The notes under the pieces are model-generated. The model did no database searches, had not been told where the DNA came from, and worked only from the letters and a program-made list of their open reading frames with translations. This document shows positions 27,712 to 35,309 of a DNA stretch of 64,000 nucleotides, piece by piece. The first letter of the stretch is position 1. Each line of letters opens with the position of its first letter. Source of the DNA: Panacagrimonas sp965216845 (lineage in GTDB: Bacteria > Pseudomonadota > Gammaproteobacteria > Nevskiales > Nevskiaceae). A program made the position numbers and the translations under genes. The stretch covers positions 1,240,001-1,304,000 of the forward strand of contig OZ244200.1 in the NCBI GenBank assembly GCA_965216845.1, written 5' to 3'.

Positions 27712-27758
27712 GAGCCCTCTCCCCTTCAAGGGGAGAGGGTTGGGTGAGGGGTGGGTTC
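27712..27758. repeat. CCCTCTCCCC palindromic repeat between pyrC and the DUF559 gene
   Basis: The core CCCTCTCCCCTTCAAGGGG is followed by AGAGGGTTGGGTGAGGGG, matching the unit at 27268-27308. It starts right at the pyrC stop and may act as its transcript end structure. Confidence 0.7.
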
Positions 27759-29090
27759 CTAGCCAAACCGCAACCTTTGCCCAAGCCGCTGCGGCAACAC
27801 CTTCTCCCCGTCCCATGCCAGTTGCCCGTTGACCCAGGTGGCGCTGATTTTCGCTGGTAGCGTGATACCGGCCAGCGGCGTCCAGCCGCATTTGTACAGT
27901 ACGTCTTCATCGCGGACCTGGGTTTGTGCCTGATCGTCGACCAGCACCAGATCCGCGAAGTAGCCTTCGCGCAGGTATCCGCGTTCCTGCACGCCGAACA
28001 AATCCGCGGGGGCATGACAGACCTTGCGAACCAGGGTGTGAAGGTCCAGCTCACCTTGATCGACCAGGGCAAAACCCATCAGCAGGGCGTGTTGTACCAA
28101 TGGCAAACCAGCAGGCGCGCTGACGTAGGGCTGCTGTTTTTCTTCCAGCGTGTGCGGCGCATGGTCGGTGGCGACCACGTCAATCCGATCCTCCGCCACC
28201 GCCTTGACCAGCGCGGCGCGATCTTCCGCCGTCTTGATGGCCGGGTTGCATTTGATGCGATTGCCACGCGTTGGGTAGTGGCTCTCGTCGAAAAACAGGT
28301 GATGCACGCAGGCTTCCACCGTGATGCGTTTGTCCTTCAACGGGCCGGCCTGGAAGAAGCCCAGCTCGCGTGCGGTGGTCAGGTGCAACACGTGCAGGCG
28401 GGTGCCGTGTTTCTTGGCCAGACCCGTCGCCAGTTCGGTCGACTGATAACAGGCTTCGGCGGAGCGGATGCGCGGGTGTTCGGTCACCGGAACTGCATCG
28501 CCCCAGCGTTCGCGCGCTTTTTCTTCGTTGCGCAGAATCATGGGGGTGTCTTCGCAGTGGGTGACCACCATCAAGCGGCTGCTGCGGAAAATGCCGTCCA
28601 GGGTCTTGGGGTCGTCCACCAGCATGTTGCCGGTGGATGCGCCCATGAATACCTTCACCGCGCAAGCCTCGTCCGGCTGCAAGGCGGAGACCTCGTCCAG
28701 GTTGTCATTGGCGCCGCCAAAATAGAACGCGTAATTGCCGTGGCAGCGCCCTTCAGCCATGGCGTATTTCTGCGCCAGCCGCTGGCGCGTGGTGATGGAG
28801 GGCTTGTTGTTCGGCATGTCCATGAAGGAGGTGATGCCGCCGGCCACTGCCGCCGCGGATTCGGTGCTGAAATCGCCCTTGTAGGTGGTGCCCGGCTCAC
28901 GAAAGTGCACCTGGTCGTCAATCATGCCGGGCATCAGCAACTTGCCGCCGGCATCGAACACGGTGGCGTTCTCCGGCGCCTGGATGCTGCTGCCGAGCTT
29001 TTCGATGCGTTCGCCGGCGATCAACACATCACCTTCGACGGTTTGGCCTTCGTTGACGATGCGCGCGTTTGCGATCAGTAATTTCGACAC
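27759..29090 (-). CDS. pyrC: Dihydroorotase
   Basis: This zinc amidohydrolase of pyrimidine synthesis closes carbamoyl-aspartate to dihydroorotate. It has 443 residues. The metal-binding motif reads IDDQVHFREPG, so the first His of the usual HxH pair is Gln60 and the second is His62. The lysine expected to be carboxylated lies in VKVFMGAS. Further metal His occur in THCED and HVLHLTT, and the catalytic Asp in ATDHAPHT. The Gln variant occurs, to my knowledge, in a recognised subgroup including xanthomonads and Bacteroidetes, so the enzyme is probably active. No other pyr gene is adjacent. Confidence 0.9.
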   Translation of the reverse strand: MSKLLIANARIVNEGQTVEGDVLIAGERIEKLGSSIQAPENATVFDAGGKLLMPGMIDDQVHFREPGTTYKGDFSTESAAAVAGGITSFMDMPNNKPSITTRQRLAQKYAMAEGRCHGNYAFYFGGANDNLDEVSALQPDEACAVKVFMGASTGNMLVDDPKTLDGIFRSSRLMVVTHCEDTPMILRNEEKARERWGDAVPVTEHPRIRSAEACYQSTELATGLAKKHGTRLHVLHLTTARELGFFQAGPLKDKRITVEACVHHLFFDESHYPTRGNRIKCNPAIKTAEDRAALVKAVAEDRIDVVATDHAPHTLEEKQQPYVSAPAGLPLVQHALLMGFALVDQGELDLHTLVRKVCHAPADLFGVQERGYLREGYFADLVLVDDQAQTQVRDEDVLYKCGWTPLAGITLPAKISATWVNGQLAWDGEKVLPQRLGQRLRFG

Positions 29091-29153
29091 GGTGCTCTCT
29101 GGTTCGAAAAGTCGATCAGAGTTTAGCGCCGCAGGCGGCCGGGGGAGCCAGCT

Positions 29154-29885
29154 TCAATTCAGATCGCCAGCCAGCGCCTGAAGTACCGCCATCGCCGCCA
29201 GACCGGCGGTTTCGGTCCGGAACAGTCGCGGGCCCATGCGCGCGGCCTTGCAGCCGGCGTTGATCGCGGTGCGGATTTCGCTTTCGCTGAAGCCGCCTTC
29301 AGGGCCAATGAGCAGGTCGATGGGCGCGGTCGCGCCGGCGAAATTGGCAATCGGCTGACCCTGATCCGGGTCCAGAATCAAGCGCGTGCCAGCGGCGGGC
29401 GAATCCAGCCAGTCGCTCAGAGTCTGGATGGGGCCGAGTGCCGGAATGCGCGTTCGGCCGCATTGCTCGCAAGCAGCGGTCATCACCGCTTGCCAGTGCG
29501 TGCGCTTTTTTTCCCAGCGCGCCGCGTTCATGGACACATTGCAGAATTGACTTAGCACCGGAACCACTTGCGTGGCGCCGATCTCCGCCGCTTTCTGCAC
29601 CGTCCAGTCCATGCGCTCGCCTTTGGAAACCGCTTGCACCAGCCGCAGATCGAGCGGTGATTCGCGCGAGACCTCGTCGAATTCCAGCACTTCGATCTGC
29701 GCCTCGCGCTTGCCAAGCTCAGTGATGCGCGCTTGATATTCGCCACCTCGACCGTTGAAAACGGTGATCGAAGCGCCTGCTTTGAGCCGAAGCACCTGGA
29801 TGAGGTGCCGAAAAGCGCCCGGCGGCAAGCTCAGTTTTTCGCCGCGCTGCAAGGGAAGATCGACGTGGACGCGGTGCAGCGTCAT
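29154..29885 (-). CDS. rsmE: 16S rRNA m3U1498 methyltransferase RsmE
   Basis: This SPOUT-fold methyltransferase modifies U1498 of 16S rRNA. It has an N-terminal PUA-like domain (to about residue 75) and a C-terminal knotted domain. The latter has LVQAVSKGERMDWTVQKAAEIGA, the IGPEGGFS loop and the closing MGPRLFRTETAGLAAMAVLQ. Length of 243 residues is standard. It overlaps the bioA stop by four bases and is the last gene of the argA-bioA-rsmE operon. Confidence 0.97.
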   Translation of the reverse strand: MTLHRVHVDLPLQRGEKLSLPPGAFRHLIQVLRLKAGASITVFNGRGGEYQARITELGKREAQIEVLEFDEVSRESPLDLRLVQAVSKGERMDWTVQKAAEIGATQVVPVLSQFCNVSMNAARWEKKRTHWQAVMTAACEQCGRTRIPALGPIQTLSDWLDSPAAGTRLILDPDQGQPIANFAGATAPIDLLIGPEGGFSESEIRTAINAGCKAARMGPRLFRTETAGLAAMAVLQALAGDLN

Positions 29886-31249
29886 TCGCGCGTCGCCAGC
29901 TCAATGCCTTCGGCGGCCACCGCCATCATCAGCTCGATCTCATCCGGCGTGATCACGTAAGGCGGCATGAAATAAACCACATTGCCCAAGGGGCGCAGCA
30001 ACACACCGCGCGATAGCGCATGGCGGTAAACCCGCAGCCCGCGGCGCTCGGTGGCCGGATAGCTGCGCCTGCGATCACCGCCGGGCGTCATCTCCGCCGC
30101 CATCACCATGCCGGTCTGACGCACCTCCGCCACGTTGGGCATGGCCGCCAGCGTTTTGCCGCCTTCGGCCATCAGCGCGGCGGTTTTCGAATTGCGCGCC
30201 ATCCAGTCGTCTTGCTCGAACACGTCCAGCGTCGCCAGCGCGGTGCGACACAACAGCGGATTGCCGGTGTAGGAATGCGAATGCAGAAAGGCTTTTCCGT
30301 CGCGGTAGTCGGCATAAAAGGCTTGGTAAATCTCATTGCCGGTCAGCACCGCGGCCAGTGGCAGGGTGCCGGCGGTGAGGCCTTTGGACAGGCAGATGAA
30401 GTCGGGCGAAATGCCCGCCTGTTCGCAGGCGAACAGGGTGCCGGTGCGGCCAAATCCGGTGGCGATTTCATCGGTGATCAGATGCACGCCGTGGCGATCA
30501 CAAGCCTCGCGCAACAGCGACAGATAAACCGGATGATGCATGCGCATGCCGCCGGCGCATTGCAGCAGCGGTTCCAGAATCACCGCACAAACCTCAGATG
30601 CGTGCTGTTCCAATGCCGCTTCCATCTGCGTAAAACACTTGCGTGCGTGATCTTCCCAGCTGTCACCGTCTGCGCGGTCATAGGCGTCGGGTGACTGCAC
30701 GTAGATGGGCTGCATCAGCAGCGGCGCGTAGGTGTCGCGATACAGGCCGGTATCGCCCACCGCCAGCGCGCCCAGGGTTTCGCCGTGATAGCCGTTGGTC
30801 AGTGCGATGTAGCGGGTGCGTTCGGGCTGACCTTGATTGCGCCAGTAGTGAAAGCTGAGCTTGAGCGCCACTTCCACCGCCGTGGAGCCGTTGTCCGCCA
30901 GATAGCAGCGCGTCAGGCCCGGCGGTACGATGCTGGAAAGCCGCTCCGCCAACTCCACCGCCGGCGCGTGGGTGAAACCGGCGAAAATCACGTGATCCAG
31001 CTCCTCCAGCTGATCCTTGATTGCCTGACGAATATGCGGATGGCGGTGGCCGAAAATATTGGTCCACCAGGAGCTGACCGCGTCCAGATAGCGCTTGCCG
31101 TCAAAGTCCTCCAGCCACACGCCTTCGGCATGACGGATGGGAATCAGCGGAATCTGCGCATCCGCGCCACCTTCGTGATCCCGCATCTGCGTGCAGGGAT
31201 GCCACAGCGCGTTGAGGCTGCGCTGACGCCAGTTCTGGTTTTCGCTCAC
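29882..31249 (-). CDS. bioA: Adenosylmethionine-8-amino-7-oxononanoate aminotransferase
   Basis: This PLP enzyme of biotin synthesis converts KAPA to DAPA with SAM as amino donor. Of its 455 residues, the N-terminal LWHPCTQM segment is diagnostic for BioA. The PLP-binding lysine lies in FICLSKGLTAGTLPLAAVL, preceded by the Asp of LITDEIATGFGRTG. Overlaps of four bases join it to argA upstream and rsmE downstream. No other bio gene is nearby; the bioA-rsmE linkage also occurs in Pseudomonas. Confidence 0.96.
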   Translation of the reverse strand: MSENQNWRQRSLNALWHPCTQMRDHEGGADAQIPLIPIRHAEGVWLEDFDGKRYLDAVSSWWTNIFGHRHPHIRQAIKDQLEELDHVIFAGFTHAPAVELAERLSSIVPPGLTRCYLADNGSTAVEVALKLSFHYWRNQGQPERTRYIALTNGYHGETLGALAVGDTGLYRDTYAPLLMQPIYVQSPDAYDRADGDSWEDHARKCFTQMEAALEQHASEVCAVILEPLLQCAGGMRMHHPVYLSLLREACDRHGVHLITDEIATGFGRTGTLFACEQAGISPDFICLSKGLTAGTLPLAAVLTGNEIYQAFYADYRDGKAFLHSHSYTGNPLLCRTALATLDVFEQDDWMARNSKTAALMAEGGKTLAAMPNVAEVRQTGMVMAAEMTPGGDRRRSYPATERRGLRVYRHALSRGVLLRPLGNVVYFMPPYVITPDEIELMMAVAAEGIELATRE

Positions 31250-32568
31250 AGTGATTTGATCAGTACCGTTGAATTGCGCTGGAAGTTGTAGATTCTTTGA
31301 CGGGCCATCGGCAAGGCGTCCAGCGAGGCTTTTTCAAAGCCGTGTTCGATGAACCAGTGTGGTGTGTGCGTGGTCAGCGTGAACAATCGACGCAGACCCT
31401 GCTGCCGCGCGCGCGCCTCGGCGCGTTGCAGCAGCGCGCCGGCGCGGCCGGATTTGCGATAGTCGGGGTGGACCGCGACGCAGGCCAGTTCCGCCATGGC
31501 GTTTTCCGCGAACGGAAACAGCGCGCAGCAGGCGATCACCAGGCCGTCGCGCAGCATCACGTCGAAATTGCCGATTTCCAGCTCCAGTTGCTCGCGCGAG
31601 CGCGGCACCAGTACGCCGCTTTGTTCCAGCGGCTCGATCAGGGCCAGAATGCCGCCGACGTCTTCGATGCCGGCCTGATGCACCGCCTCGTAATGCGCGT
31701 CGGCGTAAATCATCAGGCCGCGACCGTCGCGGGTGAACAGCTCCCGCAACAGAACCCCCTGGGTTTGCGCCGCCACCAGGTGCACACGTCGCACGCCGCC
31801 GTTGACGGCCGCCAGCGCCGCACGCAGATAACGCCGATCCTGCGTGTCAAGCGTGGTCTTTTTCGCCAGCAGCGTTTGAGCCGCTTGCGTCGAAAGCTGC
31901 CCGGCATCGCCGGCGTCCTGCGCCAGATGCCATTCACGCGGATTCGAGGCGCTGACGAAAATCAGCTTGTCCGCGTCCAGGGCGATGGCGACGGCGGTCG
32001 CCAGCTCGGACGCGCGCAAATTGAAAATCTCGCCGGTTCTGGCATAGGCCAAGGGCGAAATCAGCGCGATGCGCTCATCACCCAGTGCTTTTCGAATGCT
32101 GTCCGCATCCACGCTGCGTACCTCGCCGGTGTGCTGATAGTCAACACCGTCGCGTACCCCGACAGGGCGCGCGGTAATCCAGTTGCCGCCGGCCACCTGA
32201 ATGCGCGCACCGCTCATGGGCGTGTTGGCGAGCGAAGTGGAAAGCCTGGCTTCGATTTCCAGCCGCAAGGCGCCGGCGGCCTGTTTGCTGCATTCCAGCG
32301 CGGCGGCATCGGTGATGCGATATTCGCCGGCATATTGCGGCGCAAGACCCGCAGCCGCCATTTGCGATTCAATCTGCGGACGCGCGCCGTGCACCAGCAC
32401 CAGTTGCATACCCAGGCTATGCAACAGGGCAAGGTCGTAAATCAGCGCGTTGAAATCCTCGCGCTGTGCGATCTCGCCGCCAAACGCCACCACGCACACC
32501 GCGCCCCGATGCCGATGGACATAGGGCGCGGCGGAACGAAGCGCGGTAACGAAATCGCGGGAGTTCAT
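31246..32568 (-). CDS. argA: Amino-acid N-acetyltransferase (N-acetylglutamate synthase)
   Basis: This enzyme makes N-acetylglutamate, the first step of arginine synthesis. The 440-residue protein has an amino-acid-kinase-like N-terminal domain, probably the arginine sensor (FVTALRSAAPYVHRHRG, VLVHGARPQIE). A C-terminal GNAT acetyltransferase domain (residues about 295-440) contains ACVAVHPDYRKSGRAGALL and LTTHTPHWFIEHGF. Two-domain ArgA of this type is typical of gammaproteobacteria. Its start overlaps the stop of the DUF2442 gene by four bases. Confidence 0.95.
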   Translation of the reverse strand: MNSRDFVTALRSAAPYVHRHRGAVCVVAFGGEIAQREDFNALIYDLALLHSLGMQLVLVHGARPQIESQMAAAGLAPQYAGEYRITDAAALECSKQAAGALRLEIEARLSTSLANTPMSGARIQVAGGNWITARPVGVRDGVDYQHTGEVRSVDADSIRKALGDERIALISPLAYARTGEIFNLRASELATAVAIALDADKLIFVSASNPREWHLAQDAGDAGQLSTQAAQTLLAKKTTLDTQDRRYLRAALAAVNGGVRRVHLVAAQTQGVLLRELFTRDGRGLMIYADAHYEAVHQAGIEDVGGILALIEPLEQSGVLVPRSREQLELEIGNFDVMLRDGLVIACCALFPFAENAMAELACVAVHPDYRKSGRAGALLQRAEARARQQGLRRLFTLTTHTPHWFIEHGFEKASLDALPMARQRIYNFQRNSTVLIKSL

Positions 32569-32876
32569 TTGGATGGCGGGCTTGAAACTCTGCTGTCAGC
32601 ATTCACCGCCGTTTGGCTGAGCAAGGGAAAGCGCTCTGGATGGTCGATGGACTCGACCGAGATGTCGATGTCCAAATCAGGCCAGTACAGATGATTCTGA
32701 CTGGGCCACTCCACGTTACAAAGCTGCGCGATGCTGGCTTGCTTGAACCATGGAAACATGGCGAATGGCAGAAATTTCTCAACATCATTCAGCAGCATCC
32801 AAAAGCCGTGAACCGACACATTGGTGACCTCAACTCCCGAAGTGGGTGTTCCAAGCGCGGCGGATTTGCTGTTCAT
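32565..32876 (-). CDS. DUF2442 family protein
   Basis: This 103-residue protein matches the DUF2442 pattern strongly: VEVTNVSVHGFWMLL, FLPFAMFPWFKQAS and NVEWPSQNHLYWPDLDIDIS, ending HPERFPLLS. These proteins are commonly encoded just after a DUF4160 protein, and the pair is often listed as toxin-antitoxin-like without proof. Here the partner lies immediately upstream but is broken. The ATG at 32876 lies inside the old DUF4160 reading frame, as expected for a coupled pair; a TTG at 32885 is an alternative. The gene's 3' end overlaps argA by four bases. Confidence 0.8.
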   Translation of the reverse strand: MNSKSAALGTPTSGVEVTNVSVHGFWMLLNDVEKFLPFAMFPWFKQASIAQLCNVEWPSQNHLYWPDLDIDISVESIDHPERFPLLSQTAVNADSRVSSPPSK

Positions 32877-33337
32877 GTTTTTCAACCAGACCTTTAGGGC
32901 GTTTTAACAATTAGTTCGTCGTGTCGTTGCTGCCTGTTTTTCAGCCAGGCAAGGCGCGAATGACGCGGTTTGCTCATTGCAAATAAGGAAAGAGCAACGC
33001 CGAATGGCGGAAAAACAGGCAGCAACCCGAAGGGGCCGGCCCGTTTGGGCCCATCGCTGCGTCTATCGTCTCTCATGTACATCAAGTACACCTCGCTCCT
33101 CTTTCCTTGCGCTGAGCCCAAACGGACTCGGCCGCCGCGATGAACTAATTGTTAACACGCCCTAGCCAATTTCAATTGTTGGCGAGAGATGCCGCTATTT
33201 GTTGCCAGCTCCACGTTTGGCTGCAATCAGAATTTCGCTTCCCCGCCCGCGCATTGGACATGAACGTGAGGACGTGGTTCTTCTCTTGAGAAGAAGTAAA
33301 AGCGAAACGGACCCTCACGAAATACTGTGGGACTCAT
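32830..33337 (-). pseudogene. DUF4160 gene disrupted by a MITE and a nonsense codon
   Basis: Read on the minus strand from the ATG at 33337, the sequence gives MSPTVFREGPFRFYFFSREE, then PRPHVHVQCAGGEAKF, then a TGA (33229-33227) where the family has Trp, then LQPNVELATNSGISRQQLKL. There a 268-bp element interrupts it. Beyond the element the frame continues KGLVEKHEQQIRRAWNTHFG and stops at 32830. Removing the element and one copy of the TA target restores the frame exactly (GCT AAA GGT). This is the DUF4160 partner of the DUF2442 gene. It carries two independent inactivating lesions and cannot make a full protein. Confidence 0.85.
32895..33164. mobile_element. MITE with 25-bp terminal inverted repeats and TA target duplication
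   Basis: The element GGGCGTTTTAAC...GTTAACACGCCC (32897-33162) is flanked by TA on both sides. The outer 25 bases on each side are inverted repeats with two mismatches, extending through CAATTAGTTCGTCG. It has no transposase, so it is non-autonomous. An internal inverted pair (GCTGCCTGTTTTTC near 32930 and GAAAAACAGGCAGC near 33008) adds secondary structure. A TA target points to the IS630/Tc1-mariner group. Short open frames inside it do not look coding. Confidence 0.85.
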
Positions 33338-33396
33338 GAATGAATGCTAACGCCATTATGCCGTTGCGTCTTGGCCGGAATGACTCGACCTCACCG

Positions 33397-33402
33397 TATA
33401 AT
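33397..33402 (+). promoter_or_regulatory. Perfect -10 box (TATAAT) next to the ygfB start
   Basis: TATAAT ends 7 bases before the ATG of ygfB, so a start point 7 bases downstream would fall on the start codon. A -35 box is not convincing (TTGGCC at 33371 is 20 bases away). Confidence 0.45.
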
Positions 33403-33409
33403 CGACCGC

Positions 33410-33976
33410 ATGTGGAAAAGCGTGTCTTACTCTGAATTGAGCGATCTGTTGCGGCGACTGGGTCATTCGGATTCCGCCGCCGGATTCCATGGCGTCCTGT
33501 GCGGTTGTTTGTGCGTCACGCCGGGCGATGACTTGTCGCTGCGCGCCCTGCTGGACGCCGATGCGCAGGACATCCAGGTGGATGCCGAGGCCGAGGATGT
33601 ATTTGATCGGCTGCGCGAATCCAGCCGCGCGAGTTTGTTGTCGCCGAACATGGATTTCGCGCCCATGTTGCCGGACGATGATTGGTCACTGGCGGATCGG
33701 GCGCAGGCGCTGGCGTCCTGGTGCGGCGGCTTTCTGTTCGGCCTGGCGAGTCAGCACAGCCTGGATCTGGAAAAGAGCTCGGACGAGGCGCGCGAGCTGA
33801 TTCAGGATCTGGGCAAGTTCACCCAGGCCGGCAGCGCCATCGGCGCCGACGACGAGATGGAGGAAACGGCGCTGGCGGAGCTGATCGAATACGTTCGGGT
33901 GGGTGCGCAGCTGCTGTTCATGGAGTTTCATCCGCGTGGTTCGGGTGCCGAACCAAAGCCGCGACAGGTTCACTAA
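33410..33976 (+). CDS. ygfB: UPF0149 family protein YgfB
   Basis: This 188-residue all-helical protein fits UPF0149/YgfB: GFHGVLCGCLCV near the start, DRAQALASWCGGFLFGL in the middle, and ALAELIEYVRVGAQLLFMEF near the end. In Pseudomonas a homologue acts as a regulator, but the general role is unclear. The order ygfB-pepP-ubiH-ubiI is the same as in Escherichia coli, and its stop abuts the pepP ATG (TAAATG). The ATG at 33410 gives the family length; in-frame codons further upstream overlap a TATAAT box. Confidence 0.9.
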   Translation: MWKSVSYSELSDLLRRLGHSDSAAGFHGVLCGCLCVTPGDDLSLRALLDADAQDIQVDAEAEDVFDRLRESSRASLLSPNMDFAPMLPDDDWSLADRAQALASWCGGFLFGLASQHSLDLEKSSDEARELIQDLGKFTQAGSAIGADDEMEETALAELIEYVRVGAQLLFMEFHPRGSGAEPKPRQVH

Positions 33977-35302
33977 ATGCCATTGACCGCAGCCGAGCGA
34001 CGCGAGTTTGCCGCGCGACGAAAACAGTTCGGTAAGCGCATCGGACGCCACGGCATCGCCATCATCCCGGCCGCCAGCGAAGTGATTCGCGCGCGCGACA
34101 CCCACTATCGGTTTCGCCAGCACAGCGACTTTCAGTACCTGAGCGGCTTTGGCGAACCCGACGCGATTGCGGTCATCGCGCCCGGACGCAAGGACGGCGC
34201 TTTCGTGCTGTTCGTGCGGCCACGGGACAAACAGCGCGAGATCTGGGATGGGCGTCGCGCCGGCCCGGAAGGGGCAGTGGCCGATTACGGCGCGGATCAG
34301 GCGTTCGCGCTTTCCGATTTTGACGGCAAGCTGGCCGAGCTGCTGGCGGGGCGCCAAGCCGTGCATTACGAACTGGGCGAGTTTCCGCATCTGGATCAGC
34401 CCATTGCGGCCAACTTGCGACGCTTGCGGGAAATCTCCCGGCGCGGCGCCAGCGTGCCGGACCGGATCGTTTCGCTTAGCGCCAGCCTGCATGAGATGCG
34501 CCTGATCAAGCGACCGGCGGAAATCCGTTTGCTGAAAAAAGCCGCAACGGTTTCTGCTCAGGCGCATCTGCGCGCCATGCGCGCCACCCAGCCTGGCAAG
34601 CAGGAATGGCAGATTGCCGCAGAGATCCATTCCGAGTTTGAAGCCGCCGACATGCAACCGGGGTACGGCTCCATCGTCGCCGGCGGTGAAAACGCCTGCA
34701 TCCTGCACTACGTGGAAAACAGTGCGCCGTTGCGCGACGGTGATTTGCTGCTCATCGACGCCGGCGGCGAGTATCGCGGTTACACGGCGGACATCACCCG
34801 CACCTTTCCCGTCAACGGCAGATTCAGCGCGGCGCAGCAAGCGGTTTACGAGATTGTGCTCGAAGCACAGCTCGCCGCCATCGAAGCAATGCGACCGGGC
34901 GTTTCATCCGCCACGCCGCACGACGTCGCCAGCAAGGTGCTGACGCAGGGCATGGTGGACTTGAAACTGCTGCGGGGTGATCCGAAAGAGCTGATGGCCA
35001 GGGGCGAGCAGCGCCAGTTTTTCATGCACGGCACCGGCCATTGGCTGGGTATGGACGTGCACGACGTGGGGAGCTATCGCACCGATGGCAAGCCGCGTGC
35101 CTTTGAACCGGGTATGGTGATGACCGTGGAACCGGGCTTGTACATTGCACCCGATAGCAAGGGCGTGCCGGCCCGCTTTCGCGGCATTGGTGTGCGGATC
35201 GAGGACGATGTGCTGATCACCGCCAAGAGCTGCGAAGTGTTGACCGGTGCGGTGCCGAAAACGCCGTCCGATGTCGAGCGGCTGATGGCTGGCGCCGGTT
35301 AG
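33977..35302 (+). CDS. pepP: Xaa-Pro aminopeptidase (aminopeptidase P)
   Basis: This metallopeptidase removes the N-terminal residue from peptides with Pro in position 2. Of its 441 residues, the first 170 form the creatinase-like N-domain (FRQHSDFQYLSGF). The pita-bread catalytic domain follows. All five metal ligands are visible: the two Asp in LLIDAGGEYRGYTADITRTF, the His in HGTGHWLGMDVHD, the Glu in MTVEPGLYI and the Glu in GIGVRIEDDVLI. It directly follows ygfB and precedes ubiH by seven bases. Confidence 0.96.
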   Translation: MPLTAAERREFAARRKQFGKRIGRHGIAIIPAASEVIRARDTHYRFRQHSDFQYLSGFGEPDAIAVIAPGRKDGAFVLFVRPRDKQREIWDGRRAGPEGAVADYGADQAFALSDFDGKLAELLAGRQAVHYELGEFPHLDQPIAANLRRLREISRRGASVPDRIVSLSASLHEMRLIKRPAEIRLLKKAATVSAQAHLRAMRATQPGKQEWQIAAEIHSEFEAADMQPGYGSIVAGGENACILHYVENSAPLRDGDLLLIDAGGEYRGYTADITRTFPVNGRFSAAQQAVYEIVLEAQLAAIEAMRPGVSSATPHDVASKVLTQGMVDLKLLRGDPKELMARGEQRQFFMHGTGHWLGMDVHDVGSYRTDGKPRAFEPGMVMTVEPGLYIAPDSKGVPARFRGIGVRIEDDVLITAKSCEVLTGAVPKTPSDVERLMAGAG

Positions 35303-35309
35303 CCACGAA

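Noticed and set aside
32894..33165. Small open frames of 62-75 residues inside the MITE
   Set aside because: They span the inverted repeats, have no ribosome sites and show no protein family pattern.
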